From Hyperoodon ampullatus (lineage: Eukaryota; Chordata; Mammalia; Artiodactyla; Ziphiidae): a stretch of 64,000 nt of DNA. Below the pieces are notes generated by a model that was not told the origin of the DNA, made no database searches, and saw only the letters and a program-made list of their open reading frames with translations. Location: positions 92,216,942-92,280,941 of the forward strand of contig OX457056.1 of the NCBI GenBank assembly GCA_949752795.1, in the 5' to 3' direction. Position numbers and translations under genes: made by a program. Of this stretch, positions 1 to 12,343 are shown one piece after another; the stretch's first letter is position 1, and every line of letters begins with the position of its first letter.

Positions 1-139
1 ATCTTGACTGTAGTGGTAGTTACATGACTGTATTTGTTCATTAAAACTCATAAAACTTTACAACAAAAATAGTAAATTTTTCTGTATGTAAACAGAAAAG
101 TGAATAAACAATCAATATCTCATATAAATGTCTAACAGA

Positions 140-320
140 GGACTGTCCAAATAAATTATGGGCCACTTCACAAAGGGATAAAATATTCCTTTCAAAAAAG
201 AATAAGCTAGGTTTAAATGCAATAGCCAGAACATATGTCTAAGAGAGAAAAAGCAAGTTGCAGAAGTGTAGGCATATGGTGATTCCATTTTAATGAACCT
301 ATGCATGTGTATGTTAGTAA
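140..320 (+). repeat. Old L1M 3'-end fragment (probable)
   Basis: The wording resembles the 3' region of old mammalian L1 elements: a 'tccaaataaattatgggcc' block is followed by the A-rich 'gaaaaagcaagttgcagaa' block and a 'gattccattttaatg' block, in the order seen in L1M copies. It is strongly diverged and no TSD is visible. The family is provisional. Confidence 0.4.
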
Positions 321-2064
321 CTCTATGGGAAAAAAAAAACTAAGGAGAAATAGTCACCCAAATAGTAAGACAGATATTTTCTGAGAAGTTAGATGATAAA
401 GGACTTTCATTTTCTATGATATACATATTATAATAATGTATGAAGTTTTTAAACAGATTTTTTTCATAATACAAAATCATAAAGATATAAAATCTTATGT
501 TTTGAGCTGAAAATATCCATGTACTTCCCCATAAGAGCATAGAATTTAAGTGATTTCCTGACAGGCAGTTAAGAATAGGCTTTAGCAATAATTTGAAATA
601 GAAGCTTGATTCAGAGTCTAGAGTCAGATCTGAAGGTAAGACTGGCAGTTTCCCCTTGAGCCAGCATTTGTGCCACCCATTAGCAAGTGCTACCAGGTTT
701 AAAAGAACATTTTAGTAACCAATGAAAAAGGCAAACCAACATGAGACAATGACCTACAAGCAAAGGTGCATGAAAAGTGAAGGTTTTTTTACAGCTTCCA
801 AACCCTATAAGTGCTTTTTAAACACTAATGTTCTCTTGAATCTGAAGTTGTTTTTTTCACAGTAAAATGTCTAATCTCTCTAAAACCACGTATATCCATT
901 ATAGGCCAGAGAACTCCTCTTGGCCAAGCAAGGCAAGAAAAACTATGATAAACATGACAACAATCCAACAATGAACATAATATCACAGTTCAACGAAACC
1001 CTGGGAAATGTAGTACTTGACTATTTTCTTGGAACCTTCTTCTTCCATGTAAGCCAGAATATGGAAGTTTTTATTAAGATTGCATTCAGTGAAAATAAAA
1101 TGGCGATGCTATAGATTCTACAGAAGTGTTGGTCAATGTTAGGCTTTGAGTGTAACATTAAAAAAAAAATTAATTGGAAACACAAATTGACTCCTCAAGA
1201 GTCACATGGTTCCCAAGATTTTCCTTAAGGAGAACAGCATGTTGAAGAGATACTTCTGAAAAGAAAAACGAATACAAGTCTAGAAACATTCCTGTTTTCT
1301 GATTTACTGGGCTATTTACTGGCATTCACTGGAGTCCAGTAAGAGAACTCTATAGATGAAGTTGTGAACCCCTGGGGTTGGCAAATCTTTTCGTGAGTCT
1401 GAAGAGGGTTCTACAGACCAGGGAGTCTGCCGAAATGAAGTCCCCTTTCCTTGGCCCATCCTCAACTGTAAAGGAAACTGCATTTTTTCAGATACATCTT
1501 TTCAGATCGATAATCGGGCTCCTGTATATTTCCTTACAGATGTTCCAATGTTCCCAGAAGAGCTTGTTTTAACTAGCTTTCATTTTTAAACAGTCTGGTT
1601 TTAATGAAAATGGGCTTGAATGAAGAGTTTTATATAGCAATCATGGCTTATGTCTGAAGCCTCTAAGTCTTCTCCATTATGAGTTTTACTCTAAGTACAA
1701 AAGGATGAAGAAAAGAACATAGGAAATAAAACACCTAACAGAAAAAGAATATATGTTTATAGTATTTTAATACTGACAAAAATATTCCTTCAAAAAGAAT
1801 TTGCATTCTGAGATTTCCTTCTACCAGCACCATAGATTTCCTCATTCTACCATCAGTGGTAGTCTGCATGCTCTAGTCTACACCCTTCAGACTTCTGAAA
1901 AGCTCTTCTGTACTTTCACTTTCCATTCCATTAAAGGGGAAGATTGATTCTTCCTTAGAGGGAACCCCTTTTGGAATCAGAGGTTGGCTCTCAGGCCATG
2001 ATCTAAAACATATACCATAGGTGTCCAATCAATGTTCATTCTCCCTTTCTTTCTCACTCTTTGC
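321..2064. other. Unassigned AT-rich sequence
   Basis: I see no gene, RNA or young repeat here. The 64-codon frames at 920-1114 and 1378-1572 have no recognisable domain, and their length is expected by chance. Splice-like motifs are not organised into exons. Confidence 0.5.
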
Positions 2065-2345
2065 TCTTGACAGTCTCATTTCCAATCCAGGTTACACATC
2101 TGATTATCAGATGCATCAAAACAAGACCCTTAAAATACCAATTTCATCAGATAACTTCCTTGCTCAAAATTTTCCAGTGGCTCCCAACTGCCCACAGAAT
2201 GTAGGCTGAACTTATCTTCCTGGCATTCAGGGCCCTCTGTAATCTGACTCCAGTTACTTTAAGATTCTCTAGCACATGTTTAAGACAAATTTCTAGTGGA
2301 CCAGTTTTCTCACTGATTCCTGTCTTTAGATGGCAAGCCCCAAGC
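2065..2345 (+). repeat. L2 LINE fragment
   Basis: The segment carries the L2 3'-region pattern: 'cttccttgctcaaaa', then 'ccagtggctcccaactgcc', then 'ggccctctgtaatctgact'. These match the standard order of 'difficult to sell, but ordered' L2 blocks (the cttaaaacc / cagtggcttcccattgc / ggccctgcatgatctggcc series). It is diverged and truncated at both ends. Confidence 0.55.
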
Positions 2346-2439
2346 AAAAACTTCATTGTCCTCAATTTCAAGCATATCTTTTGCATGAGGACTGGCTGCC
2401 CTACCCCTGCTCTGCTAGATCACAATAGCCATAGTAACA

Positions 2440-2640
2440 GCTGCCAAATAATTAGTGCCTCCTGCACATCATGCACTTCCCTTATGGTATCTCATTTCAT
2501 CATGGCAACAATTTGTAAAGAACGCATTTTGATACTTGTTTTACAGATAAGGAAATTGGAGCTCAGTGACATTGACTTAAGACAATGTTGTTGTTATAGA
2601 AGGGTGAAAACAAGATTTTCTCCTAAGACTATCTGATCCT
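2440..2640 (-). repeat. MIR SINE fragment
   Basis: Reads as the reverse complement of MIR: 'tctcatttcatcatggcaac' is followed by 'ttacagataaggaaattgg' and 'agctcagtgacattgactta', in the core order of mammalian interspersed repeats. Diverged and without a TSD. Confidence 0.5.
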
Positions 2641-5600
2641 AGAGCCACTGCTGCCTTTTTTTCCTGGCTCTGTGCTGCCTTCATCTATCTCTTCTGCTCT
2701 GAACCTTGTCCAGATTTATCTTTGAAATCACTAATTTGACACTTAATCTCATTCTGTTTTGAACAGCTAATTACACGGTTCACTTGTGCTTATACCTTCC
2801 CAATGTGGCTGTTAGATGGCAGTGACTTTACACTACCAAGAAACCACCTCCAGCAGCCTCTAGCACGGTGCTATGGATGTAGCAAGGATGCAGCGGGTGA
2901 GTGTGGCCTGAAATCCTACATATATATTCCTTTTTGAACTGGGTTCTCCTCCTGGCTTCCTATTTCTGTTAATAGCACTGTCACTTTTTGTGGAGTTAGT
3001 GTTATCAAATGAAGAGTATATCTTTATGGCTTTAGCCCATGAAACTAGCAGAGGGTGTGACTCATAAACGATGTGAAGAGGGAGGTTAGCTTGACTGTAA
3101 TATCAGTTGTCTAGCATGAATGAAATATTGAATGAATGGGGTTAAGGAAATCATCTGAAGAAGGATCTTTATAAATAATCCACATTGGAATTATATATTT
3201 TTTCTCTAAGCATACCTCAATTTCATAAGGCAGGATTCATTCAAACCAAAATTTAATTTCCTACAATGTAATAAAAATGAAACAATTTGAGATTCTATAA
3301 TGTTTTCTTATGGAAGCTGGCTAGCATGAAAGTTGGAAAGCATACAGCTATGTTTAACACTGCTACTTTGCTCTACTTTGGCTGAAAACTTCTTTTCAAT
3401 ATTCTAAATTGTGCAATGATAAATACCTCTATCTTTTTTGCAAACCACAGCCACATTAAGTTCTTCCAGTGGACACTTCTTACTCATTGACTCTTAGAGC
3501 AGGTTCACTGTGGAACGTCCAGCATCGTCAACAAGCATTGTGCTTTTCCAGTGATTCATGCCTTACTGATGAATTTGTAAAGGATCTTTACTAAGAGTGA
3601 AAATTATAACTAATTTTGAAAATGGAGGTTAAAAGATTTTATGTTTGTTGATATAAAGTCTTTTGTGAACAAGATAAAAGCCTTGCTGAACCTAAATAAT
3701 TATTTAGGTTTTGGATGTTTATTCATTTCCCTTATTTGGTGGAGAGAGAGAGAGAGAAAACCACAGGGACTATTTAGTCTATATATCTGCTACCGGACGA
3801 TCTGTGAGTATTTTTATAGGCTTCTATTATGTGGTCTTTAAGCAGCATATTCATGCCAGCTGGGTGGAATGGAATAGAAAACACATCTCTGAGAAGAAGC
3901 TATTATTGGGTCAGTAATATGCTAACTAAAAGTGTTTATGCAACCATCTGTGGGATCCCCAATAGCAGAGGCTTGTTTCTAGAACCCTCGGTGCTGCTGC
4001 ATCTTACGTGGTCTCTACTAGTTTTATGGATGCCTGAAACATTCTCTCTGATGATGATGGGAACAAAGGTGTTAGTGAACCTGGTGGATTCATAAGGTAT
4101 GTTTTATACTTAATAGGGATTTACAATCATGGCCTATTAACTTGGTAGACATAGAGAGTTCCTAGGGAGCCAAGTTGCCCTAATGACAGTTCTGTGCAGA
4201 GTATATCAACATCACATTACATTGACCTATTTACAACACTTGTGCATAGTAAAACAGCATTTAAATCAGGAGATGAGATGTCCTGTGTGAGTAACTATGT
4301 GAATAACTTGTGCACCCGGTCTGGCACTTTGGGAAGTGTAAGAATTTAGTTTTGCAAGAGTAAGTGTTGGGCAAATATGAGAGGAACAAAGAGAAGGAGC
4401 CTCACTGTCTCTGGCTTTGAACACGGAAGCAGTCCCTTTGTACGTGTAGTTTATGGCTGGTTTGATGTAGCTCTTAAGAAATGCACAAATTATCCCTTTA
4501 AAAACTGTGCTTCATTTCATTACTTCAATGGTAATAAAATTACTTGGAACTGGTAGTGTCAGAATAAGTTTTGTTCTTGTCAAGTACTCCTCAGCACAGC
4601 TGTTTCCTAGGCTTACCCAGCTCTTCACTTCCATCATCTCCTGCCCCCAGGAGTTTCCTTATTTCTGTATCTGCCCTCTTTTCAATATAACAGCATGGAG
4701 CAAAAACCACTCTTCTTTGTTAAGATAAGCTGAGGGACAAACAGTCTGTGTGAAAAAGATAAAACATGTTTCAAATATACTTAGAGCCAAGACCTGGTCT
4801 CATGGGTCTTATTAAGGCAGAGCTGGATAGTGCTTCCAGTGACTTCTGGGCCCTTTGGTAATTGATAATCCTGATATGGTTTACAAAGCTGGTCTTGGTT
4901 GGACTGTTACACAATTTTCTCTCATTCTCTGCATGCCATGGCGGTGGAATTGCCATCAATTCCCCAACCCAAATCTGGAAGAGTATAAAATCACTGCTCT
5001 GGTTTCAATGACCTGACATTACAGACATTTATTTCTATGCAGGTAGTAGATGGCTTCTCCTAAAGCAAATAAACAACAACAACAACAAAAACCAAAGATC
5101 TGAGAACCCTGGGCTCTGATTCCCACATGGCCATAATCAGCTAGAGCTGAGCTGAGCCCAGTCCCTATGGTATAATTCAGGTCCCCTGATCATATTTCCA
5201 TTACCTATCTGGTCCTTGCAAGTATGTGAGTTTGCTATCTCTGTAGAATTTAGAGTAAGATAAATTGCACAAGGCCTTTAATACTCTTGTTTTCCATATT
5301 TGTATAAATCAAACCAAACCTGGATTTTACCAAGGTATATGACGAATTTTAGGACACCATTGAAGGCATAAGTGTGTTTGAGAGTTGATGGGGACAGAAC
5401 AGATGAAAAAGCACTAAGTTTGCTAGAAGAACCGAGATCTTGTCTTGGTTCCTTTCATCTCATTTCTAGGCCTTAGTTTCCAAGGAGTCTATACGTGTCT
5501 GATTTGCATCATTAAAACAATACTAAAGCCCAGAAAAACCCAGATGCATATTTATATGTGTTACTTATCAGTTGGAGTTTACCAAGGCACCGATATGTGC

Positions 5601-5789
5601 CACATAGATAAGGGAGTTAGTCCTAATATTTAGTTACAGAGTATTCCGATATTCAAGGAGAGACATTTAAAATAATAATAACCACCACCACCACCACCAC
5701 CACCATTTGCTTATCTGCATGTATTAGTATTTTGGTAATATTTTGCAATTGTTGCTGCTCAACAATATTTATTTCTCACGGTCTCTTGC
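2641..5789. other. Unassigned sequence with two short microsatellites
   Basis: No gene or recognised repeat family. A (GA)n tract lies at about 3741-3757, an (AAC)n tract at about 5074-5092 and an (ACC)n tract at about 5681-5706. The frames at 3641-4095 overlap in different registers and none has a domain. Confidence 0.5.
5681..5706. repeat. (ACC)n microsatellite
   Basis: Eight uninterrupted ACC/CAC units follow an 'aataataata' tract. An ordinary trinucleotide repeat. Confidence 0.9.
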
Positions 5790-6110
5790 CTTAGGTTGGC
5801 CACATGACTAATTCTGCTCAGTGTAAGTGAACACTGCTTGTGTAATCTCCAGGCTGGTGCACGTGCTCCTTCTCTCCCTTCCTCCCTCTCTCCCCTCCTC
5901 CCCACCCCCTCTACCTCATTTGCCTGCTTCAGGTGTAAGTCAGCAGAGCCTCAGGATGGAAGCACTTGGGTCCCTAAGCCACTAATTAGAGGGGAGTTGC
6001 CTGATGCATGTCAGATTTTGATGTGAGTGAGAAATAGACTTCTGTTATATTAAGACACTGCAATTTCAGGATTTATTTGTTATCACAGAGTAACTTGGCT
6101 TGTAATATAA
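5790..6110 (+). repeat. Ancient LTR-type repeat (MaLR-like), family unsure
   Basis: It begins 'ttaggttggccacatgact' and ends with 'gaaatagacttctgttatat' followed by a 'taagacactgcaatttcagg' block. This arrangement recurs at 61830-62200 ('agaaataaatttcactgttt', then 'taagccactgaaaatttgag'). The shared 3' ends show that the two are copies of one old dispersed family. Confidence 0.4.
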
Positions 6111-6785
6111 CAATCAGTCAAGATAGATAAATTGGCTGCCAAAGCTGATATAAGATTGCAACTGTCATCTATAATCCATAATTTCAAATTTTTATATTTA
6201 TCAAAATGCCTTGCTTTATTACAAGCATCATATTAAGCTTATATTAAACTTATGAATTTTTAAAGACCTCGCTGCTGTTACTTATTGTTTTTGTAATATA
6301 TTTTAACTTATAAAATATATTTATACTAATAAAACACTTATATACTCTGTTTCGGATATCAGGGCTCCATGCAAAATTTATGTGGAATAAAAAGGATTCC
6401 ACCTCTAAAGTGTTGGAAAATCACTAGACTAGATGATATCAAAGCTTTCATAAAATAATAAGATTCAACAACAATAAGTTCCGTACTTCCCTCTATACAA
6501 CAAAAGCACAACCACTGCCTTGAAGCAACACAAGAGGTAGAAACCATACCTACGAAATTCACGCTATCCATTGATTTCACATTCTGCTAGGTGTAACAGA
6601 CAGGAAGAATTACCAAGAGCTGTAGGAAATCCTAAAAGAATGAACTAACCCTGTTATTTTTTAATTTAGTTTTCAGAAAAGGGATGTGAAGCTGTTAATA
6701 ATAGAACTCCCAATAAACATGTGGAACTAAAACATGTGGCCACACTTCTATGTCTCAATTCCACATGTCGGGATTGTGATACTTA
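6111..6785. other. Unassigned AT-rich sequence
   Basis: Nothing recognised. The 73-codon minus-strand frame at 6359-6580 has no domain. Confidence 0.5.
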
Positions 6786-7285
6786 TCTGTATTAGTTACC
6801 TACTTCTGAGTAATATATTACCTCAAAAATCAAAGGCCTAAATAATATTAAATATTTATTATCTCAGTTTCTGTGGATCATGAATTCAAGAGTGGCTTAG
6901 TGCAGGGTTCTGGCTCTGCAGGCTGTGCTTTCAAAATAGCCCATTCACACTGAGAGCAAGTTGGTGCTAAGTGTGACAGGGGCTTCAGCTCCTCACCACA
7001 TGGACCTTCTCCATGAAGACGTCTCTCACGACTGAGTGTCCTCATGATGTGATGGCTGGCTTCCTCAACAGGGGGTGATCCAAGAGAGAGAGCAAGGTGG
7101 AAGCCATGGTATCTTTTATGACCTAGCCTCGGAAGACATACTCTGTCACTCTGTCATGTCTGCAATATCCTACTGGCACAAAGGCTTACCCTTTCCAACA
7201 TGGGAGGGGACTAAACAAGCATGTGAATACCAGGAAGTCAGAATCATCAGGTGCCATCTTGAAGGCTGGCTACCACACAGTACTC
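6786..7285 (-). repeat. Ancient LTR-type repeat (MaLR/MLT1-like)
   Basis: It runs from 'gtattagttacctacttctg' through 'cagtttctgtggatcatgaa', 'ccacatggaccttctcc', 'gtgatccaagagagagagca' and 'ttttatgacctagcctcgga' to 'ggctggctaccacaca'. This is the full block order of a common old mammalian LTR-like repeat read in reverse. A plus-oriented relative lies at 54980-55290. The family name is provisional; the repeat identity is firmer. Confidence 0.55.
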
Positions 7286-7708
7286 TTCAAAGAGGAATGT
7301 CTCATCCATAATTAAACATGTAAAGCAGACACCTGTTCAAACTGTGTTTACCAGTTGGGAGTGAAATGTCTCTCCAAATATATTTACCTTAATCACACTT
7401 TTCAAAAATGTCATATTTGGGGGAAAACACTGGAGAATTTTCATGAAGACCTGTATATTCACAAAGGGACATGCTGGCCTCCAAACAATGGACTCTCCCC
7501 TGGAAAGTATGCAGTTAAAAGGAACCAGAAATGTCTTGTTGACATAGCAAACCTGTTATTAATCTTCTCATGTACTGATAACCAATTAAACAAAGAAACT
7601 TCTCAGCTTAGTTCAACATATCATATAGTTTGCCTTTCTCAATCCAAAAGAATGAAAAAGGAAGCACGTACTGGACTTCTTAGAAATTTGAACTTTAAAG
7701 CTGGATCT
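7286..7708. other. Unassigned sequence with a chance 164-codon frame
   Basis: The longest frame here (7355-7849, plus) opens in unassigned sequence and its last ~40 codons are translated SINE. It has no known domain, no upstream promoter signature and no repeat-free end, so I do not call it a gene. Confidence 0.5.
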
Positions 7709-7722
7709 AAATATCACAACAA

Positions 7723-8065
7723 CAGGGCTTCCCTGGTGGCACAGTGGTTAAGAATCCGCCTGCCAATGCAGGGGACACGGGCTCAAGCCCTGGTCCAGGA
7801 AGATCCCACATGCCGTGGAGCAACTGAGCCTGTGCGCCACAACTACTGAGCCTACGCTCTAGAGCCCGTGAGCCACAACTACTGAGCCCACGTGCCGCAA
7901 CTACTGAAGCCCGTGCACCTAGAGCCCGTGCTCTGCAACGGGAGAGGCCACTGCAATGAGAGGCCCACTCACCGCAACAAGGAGTGGCCCCTGCTCGCCA
8001 CAACTAGAGAAAGCCCGTGTGCAGCAACGGAGACCCGACACGGCCAAATATAAATAAATAAATTA
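7723..8065 (+). mobile_element. tRNA-Glu-derived SINE, long form (CHR family)
   Basis: The head 'cttccctggtggcacagtgg' is the tRNA-Glu-like A-box region, followed by a B-box-like 'gggctcaagccctggtcc'. The body has repeated 'ccacaactactgagcc' modules, and the tail is (TAAA)n. Perfect 14-bp TSDs 'aaatatcacaacaa' lie at 7709-7722 and 8066-8079. This ~340-bp form ending 'gcagcaacggagacccgaca' is older and more diverged than the ~200-bp form elsewhere in the window. Confidence 0.92.
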
Positions 8066-8079
8066 AAATATCACAACAA

Positions 8080-9435
8080 GTAAATAAACGATGTATCCAG
8101 GAAAACATATATGGAAAATTCTAGTATGATAAAATATTCTCTGGGGAAAAAACCCACTTATTAGTTTCCTCTTTTTTTTTTCCCAACCAATTTTTTTTTT
8201 CCAACTCAACATTTTATCCTAATTTCCTCCATTTATGAAAATGTCATAATGGAGCCCCAGCATCACTCTGAGCTGACCGTCTTTCTTGGAGGTGCCTCTT
8301 ACAGTCTCTTCTTGGGATGACAAGATTGCCATCCAAATGCTATGTCTTGGAGCAAAGCTGGGCTGAATCTTCACAGCTTGAGGTATTAGGGCTTATTCTG
8401 TCTTTTGGAACCTGGAAACCAGAAAGCACCTAGACTTTATATGTTAGAGCAATAATGGAGCCATAGGCACTATTTCTAAAAATAAATACCACCTCACCAT
8501 TCCTGACCATGGCAATGGGTTTAGCTATCGACCAAAACCCAATTTTATTATAAATTAATTGACTTTCAATGGAAGAAAACAGGAGTGAGAGAGGAGGCTA
8601 GGAAAACATCTCTGTCAAGCTCTGCTTCAAAACGCAGATGGCAACAGCAGATTGGATGGAACCAGGAAAGGTACTGTGGGGAGTCAGACGAAGCCCACAT
8701 CAGTGAAGAGTGAAGTAAAAGTGAAGGCTTCGAGCCAAAAAGAGGCTGGAAACAGATGGCAGCAAAATTAAAGCATCTGATTAGGCTGGAGATCTTAGGT
8801 GGCTGTCAGCTAACAAATATAAACAAATTGGGGAGACTTGACATATAAGAAACAGTGTTAAGAAAACAACTCAGTCATGCTTAACTCTCAATAATCATTG
8901 ACCACGTTACTGTGAAGTTCCATGCATTTGTAAATAAAGATTAAATTGAATAAATATAAAGCACAAAAGTAATAATTATCTGGAAGAACATTTCTAGATA
9001 ATTATAACAAAACATGGGGGGTTAGAATGGGGAAAGATGTTAATGTATGCTAGAGGTTATCTATCTTGTTGAATAAAAAAAGCAATTTGTAAAGTAGTAT
9101 TACTTTTAATATTGTTCTACTTTTCTATATACAAAATATCTAAATATATATGGCAGAGAAAATGCTTTGTTAGGACACACACCAGATTTCTGAAGTGGTA
9201 ACTGAGAGAACATTTGTGCTCTTCTGTATTATTTAAATTAAAAAAAAAGAAAAACTCTTTAAAAAACCATCCTTTTTAAATAAAAACTTTTAAAAATAGC
9301 AAATTTCCCAAAATATATTTTTAAAATATAGAATCTCTTATTTTTTGGCATTGATAAGCTGATGATGTTTCCTGCATTTTGTCAGTAAAACATTCACAGT
9401 TCATGCTAGACATTATGGCAGCCCTGGATGTGCTC
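8080..9435. other. Unassigned AT-rich sequence
   Basis: Contains oligo-T tracts near 8170-8205 and A/T-rich sequence near 9230-9350. No gene or dated repeat recognised. Confidence 0.5.
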
Positions 9436-9905
9436 TCCCTTCAAGAAAGCACTTGCCTTTGAGCTGGATGGAGTGCAATTAGTGGACAGCCTTCAGCTGT
9501 CACCCACTGGCATTCTCCTCTGCTTCTGAGCCAAGGCCAAGGCCACACTCCTCCCGGCTGGACCAGCCAATGACTAAGGATGGTGAAGGCATCATCCTTG
9601 AGGGCCCTGCCACTCCCTCCAAGGAATCTCCCCTTCCCAATCTGTTTGGGAACAGATAATCTCTGCTCCCAAATCCCCCTTGGGTTGGTCACGTCTTTGT
9701 CAGATCTGCATCCAGATCTGAGGCTCTCCCTCCCTGGTCCTGCTTCCCCCTTCCTTCCTTTCACAGTTGTCTGACACATACTTTAGCCAAAGGTTTTCCT
9801 GCTCAGTCCTGCTCCCCCCCGTCTTTTATCTTTCAAAGCTATTACCAGCTACCCCATAACCCTGTCTCAGCACCTGCTTCTTGGAGGACCCAACCAACAA
9901 AGACA
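9436..9905 (+). repeat. Possible ancient interspersed repeat, GC-richer block
   Basis: This block is clearly richer in G+C than its neighbours, with C-rich tracts. It ends in 'cctgtctcagcacctgcttc' and 'ttggaggacccaaccaacaa', which resembles the 3' end of an old dispersed repeat. Overlapping frames on both strands (112 codons minus, 64 codons plus) come from the low stop density, not from a recognisable protein. Confidence 0.3.
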
Positions 9906-10229
9906 TCTTTTGGGGACTTTATACACTTTACAAGAACTCTTCTTTTTTCTGAGAACTCCTCTCTCCACCCTCACCCCATAATCCCTTGCCCAGCCTTGTT
10001 TTTCTCATTTGGCTTTGTTCTGACAGTATTGCCTGTGGAGGGAGCAGACACATAATCCAAGCTACACCAATTACTATTTTTTAAATCATCTCTTTCTTCA
10101 TGTTTTTCCCCATGTTCAATATTAGTTATCTATGTTATACATATTAGTGTGTATATGTCAACCCCAGTCTCCCAGTTCATCCCACCACCACCACACCTAC
10201 ACCAATTACGACTGTAACAGATAAATTCT
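9906..10229. other. Unassigned sequence
   Basis: Pyrimidine-rich, with a 'cccaccaccaccacacc' tract near 10180-10200. No gene recognised. Confidence 0.5.
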
Positions 10230-10240
10230 TCCCAGTTTCC

Positions 10241-10420
10241 CCCACTTAAAAAATTTTTTTTATTGATGTATATTTGATTTACAGTGTTAGTTACTGCTGT
10301 ACAGCAAAGTGACTCAGTTATACATGTATATACATTCTTTTTCATACTCTTTTCCATTATGGTTTATCACAGGATATTGAATATAGTTCCCTGTGCTATA
10401 TAGTAGGACCTCGTTGCTTA
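10241..10420 (-). mobile_element. L1 3'-UTR fragment, ungulate type
   Basis: The text 'actgctgtacagcaaagtga' followed by 'tttatcacaggatattgaat' and 'tagttccctgtgctatatag' is the antisense 3' UTR of cetartiodactyl L1 copies. A T-rich left end marks the minus orientation. An 11-bp TSD 'tcccagtttcc' occurs at 10230-10240 and 10421-10431, which dates the event as a separate truncated insertion. Confidence 0.75.
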
Positions 10421-10691
10421 TCCCAGTTTCCTCTTTATGATGTGCATGCTACCTCAATTAAACTTCTCTCACTTGTAACCACAATTCTCAGCTAATATAG
10501 TCAATGACTGTGTCTCTCACTTCTAGTATATGCATGCATTGGACTTATATTTTATGGAGATTCCTGAAAGGCAAGCTGAAAAGAAAGTATCCATAAAGAA
10601 AATGCCATTTTCCCAGTGATTTCCGTCATAAAATGACAAGTTTAGACCTTAAAGGTTTGATCCCAAGAAATGTAGCTTGGATTAAGCATTG

Positions 10692-10945
10692 ATTTTGAGT
10701 CTGGAGACCCAGTTACAAATTCCAGCTTTGCCGTTAACTGGTTATGCATCACTGGGCAAGCCACATCACTTTCCTGGGGCTTGGTTTTGTGATTCATAAA
10801 ATGTGAGGATTTTAGCCTAATTTATTTCTAAGGTCTCTCCCAACTCAATAGTTTAATAATGTGCCTAACACTGTTTTTCCAGAGACTATGACAGTGTCTG
10901 GCACATAATACGGGCCCAAGAAATATTTTCTGAATTGAATAAATT
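10692..10945 (+). repeat. MIR SINE
   Basis: Consecutive MIR landmarks in plus orientation: 'gagtctggagacccagttac', then 'ctggttatgcatcactgggc', 'ataaaatgtgaggattttag' and 'agtgtctggcacataatac'. Nearly full length but diverged. Confidence 0.7.
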
Positions 10946-11089
10946 AATAAGTAATTATGAATTTTAAGGATATTTTTGAGACTTTAGAAGTAAATGAAAA
11001 TATTTAATCTTGAGGGCAAAAGAAATATGATTTAAACTTGTCTGTAGTTTCTGGAATTTTGCTTTCTTCCCTTCTCCAGCCCACGCCCC

Positions 11090-11390
11090 GTCATCCAAGC
11101 ACCCTCAACCCTGTCACTCCTTTCTCCTGCTAAACCTGAACTCAAGTTAAGCCCCTTCTATCCTCCTGTCCTACATCAGGTTTTCTGAGCAAGTAGCATA
11201 AAAAGTATCATGCAATAATAGTATATATTGTACTTGTTTATCGTCTCCCCCAGCTAGAATGCAGCTCCATGAAGGGATGGATATTTGTCTGTTCTGTTCA
11301 CTGTTGTGTCTATAGTGCTTAGGGCAGTACCCTGCACTTGGTAGGTACTTAATAAATATTTGTTGATTGAATGAATGAATGAATAGTAAT
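11090..11390 (+). repeat. L2 LINE 3' end
   Basis: Ends with the characteristic L2 terminus: 'ctagaatgcagctccatgaa', then 'tgttgtgtctatagtgctta', 'ttggtaggtacttaataaat' and 'gttgattgaatgaatgaatg'. The 5' part is diverged. Confidence 0.65.
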
Positions 11391-11499
11391 TCTAAATATG
11401 GAACTGTCATTCAGAAAGCTATTTGGGCTGAAGATTTAAATGTGAGGACTTTGAAAAGGGCATAGGAAAGGGGAGGGTGCATTTGTCATTTTAATAGGG

Positions 11500-11990
11500 C
11501 AGAAGACATTCCAGCAAGCACCTGAAGCAAGTGGGGGAAGGAGCCACTCTTTCACTTACTAAGGTCCTGGACCCTGTGCTTGGCTTGAACACAGTCCAAA
11601 ACAGCAACAGCAACAACAGAAGCAACGACAACCCCTACCCGAGGCAGAGACAACAGCAAGTCCAAAGGCCCTGAGGCAGGAGCAGTCCTGGCCTGTTTGA
11701 GGGACAAGTGGAGGCCTATGTAGCTGAAGTGAAGTGACCTAGGTAAGAACAGTAGGAGGCGAGGTCAGAGGGAACATGGCAGGTGGGGCTTGTAGGCCAC
11801 TGGGGAGACTTCAGCTTTTACTGAGTGAGGTGAGAAGCTACTGAAGGATTTTCTGAGCAGAGGAATGACATGGTCTGAATTATATTTTTAAAGGCCGATT
11901 TTGGCTGCTGTGATAAGATTACAGAGCAGCAAAGGCAAGAGCAGGGAGACCAGTTTGGAGATAATATAATTATGCCTGCTAGACAGATGT
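11500..11990 (+). repeat. Ancient interspersed repeat, class unsure
   Basis: The block order 'ccaaaggccctgaggcagg', 'ttgtaggccactggggagac', 'ctgagcagaggaatgacatg' and 'gcagggagaccagtttggag' matches a common old mammalian repeat whose name I cannot fix by eye. There is a short CAR-type run near 11600-11635 (aacagcaacagcaac). Confidence 0.4.
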
Positions 11991-12085
11991 TCCACAGTCA
12001 TTCCAAAACTACTGGAATCCACTGTGTCCTCCCCAGATGCGTTTCTTTTACATATTCTTCCCATCTTCAAAAATAGCACTACTTG

Positions 12086-12326
12086 GGGCTTCCCTGGTGG
12101 TGCAGTGGTTGAGAGTCCACCTGCCGATGCAGGGGACACGGGTTCGTGCCCCGGTCCGGGAGGATCCCACATGCCGTGGAGCGGCTGGGCCCGTGAGCCA
12201 TGGCCGCTGAGCCTGCGTGTCCGGAGCCTGTGCTCCGCAACGGGAGAGGCCACAACAGTGAGAGGCCCGCGTACCGCAAAAAAAAAAAAACAAAAAACAA
12301 AAAACAAACAAAAAAAAAAACAAAAA
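12086..12326 (+). mobile_element. tRNA-Glu-derived SINE, short form (CHR-2-like)
   Basis: Head 'ggcttccctggtggtgcagt', B-box-like 'gggttcgtgccccggtcc', terminus 'cagtgagaggcccgcgtacc', then a long A-rich tail with C interruptions (about 12277-12330). Perfect 17-bp TSDs 'aaaaatagcactacttg' are at 12069-12085 and 12327-12343. Frames of 73-165 codons read from this copy are translated SINE only. Confidence 0.95.
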
Positions 12327-12343
12327 AAAAATAGCACTACTTG

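Noticed and set aside
5681..5706. CRISPR-like or other organised repeat array
   Set aside because: It is a plain trinucleotide microsatellite. No spacers or repeat-spacer periodicity occur anywhere in the window.
7355..7849. 164-codon frame as a gene
   Set aside because: The last ~40 codons are SINE and the rest has no recognisable domain or supporting signals.
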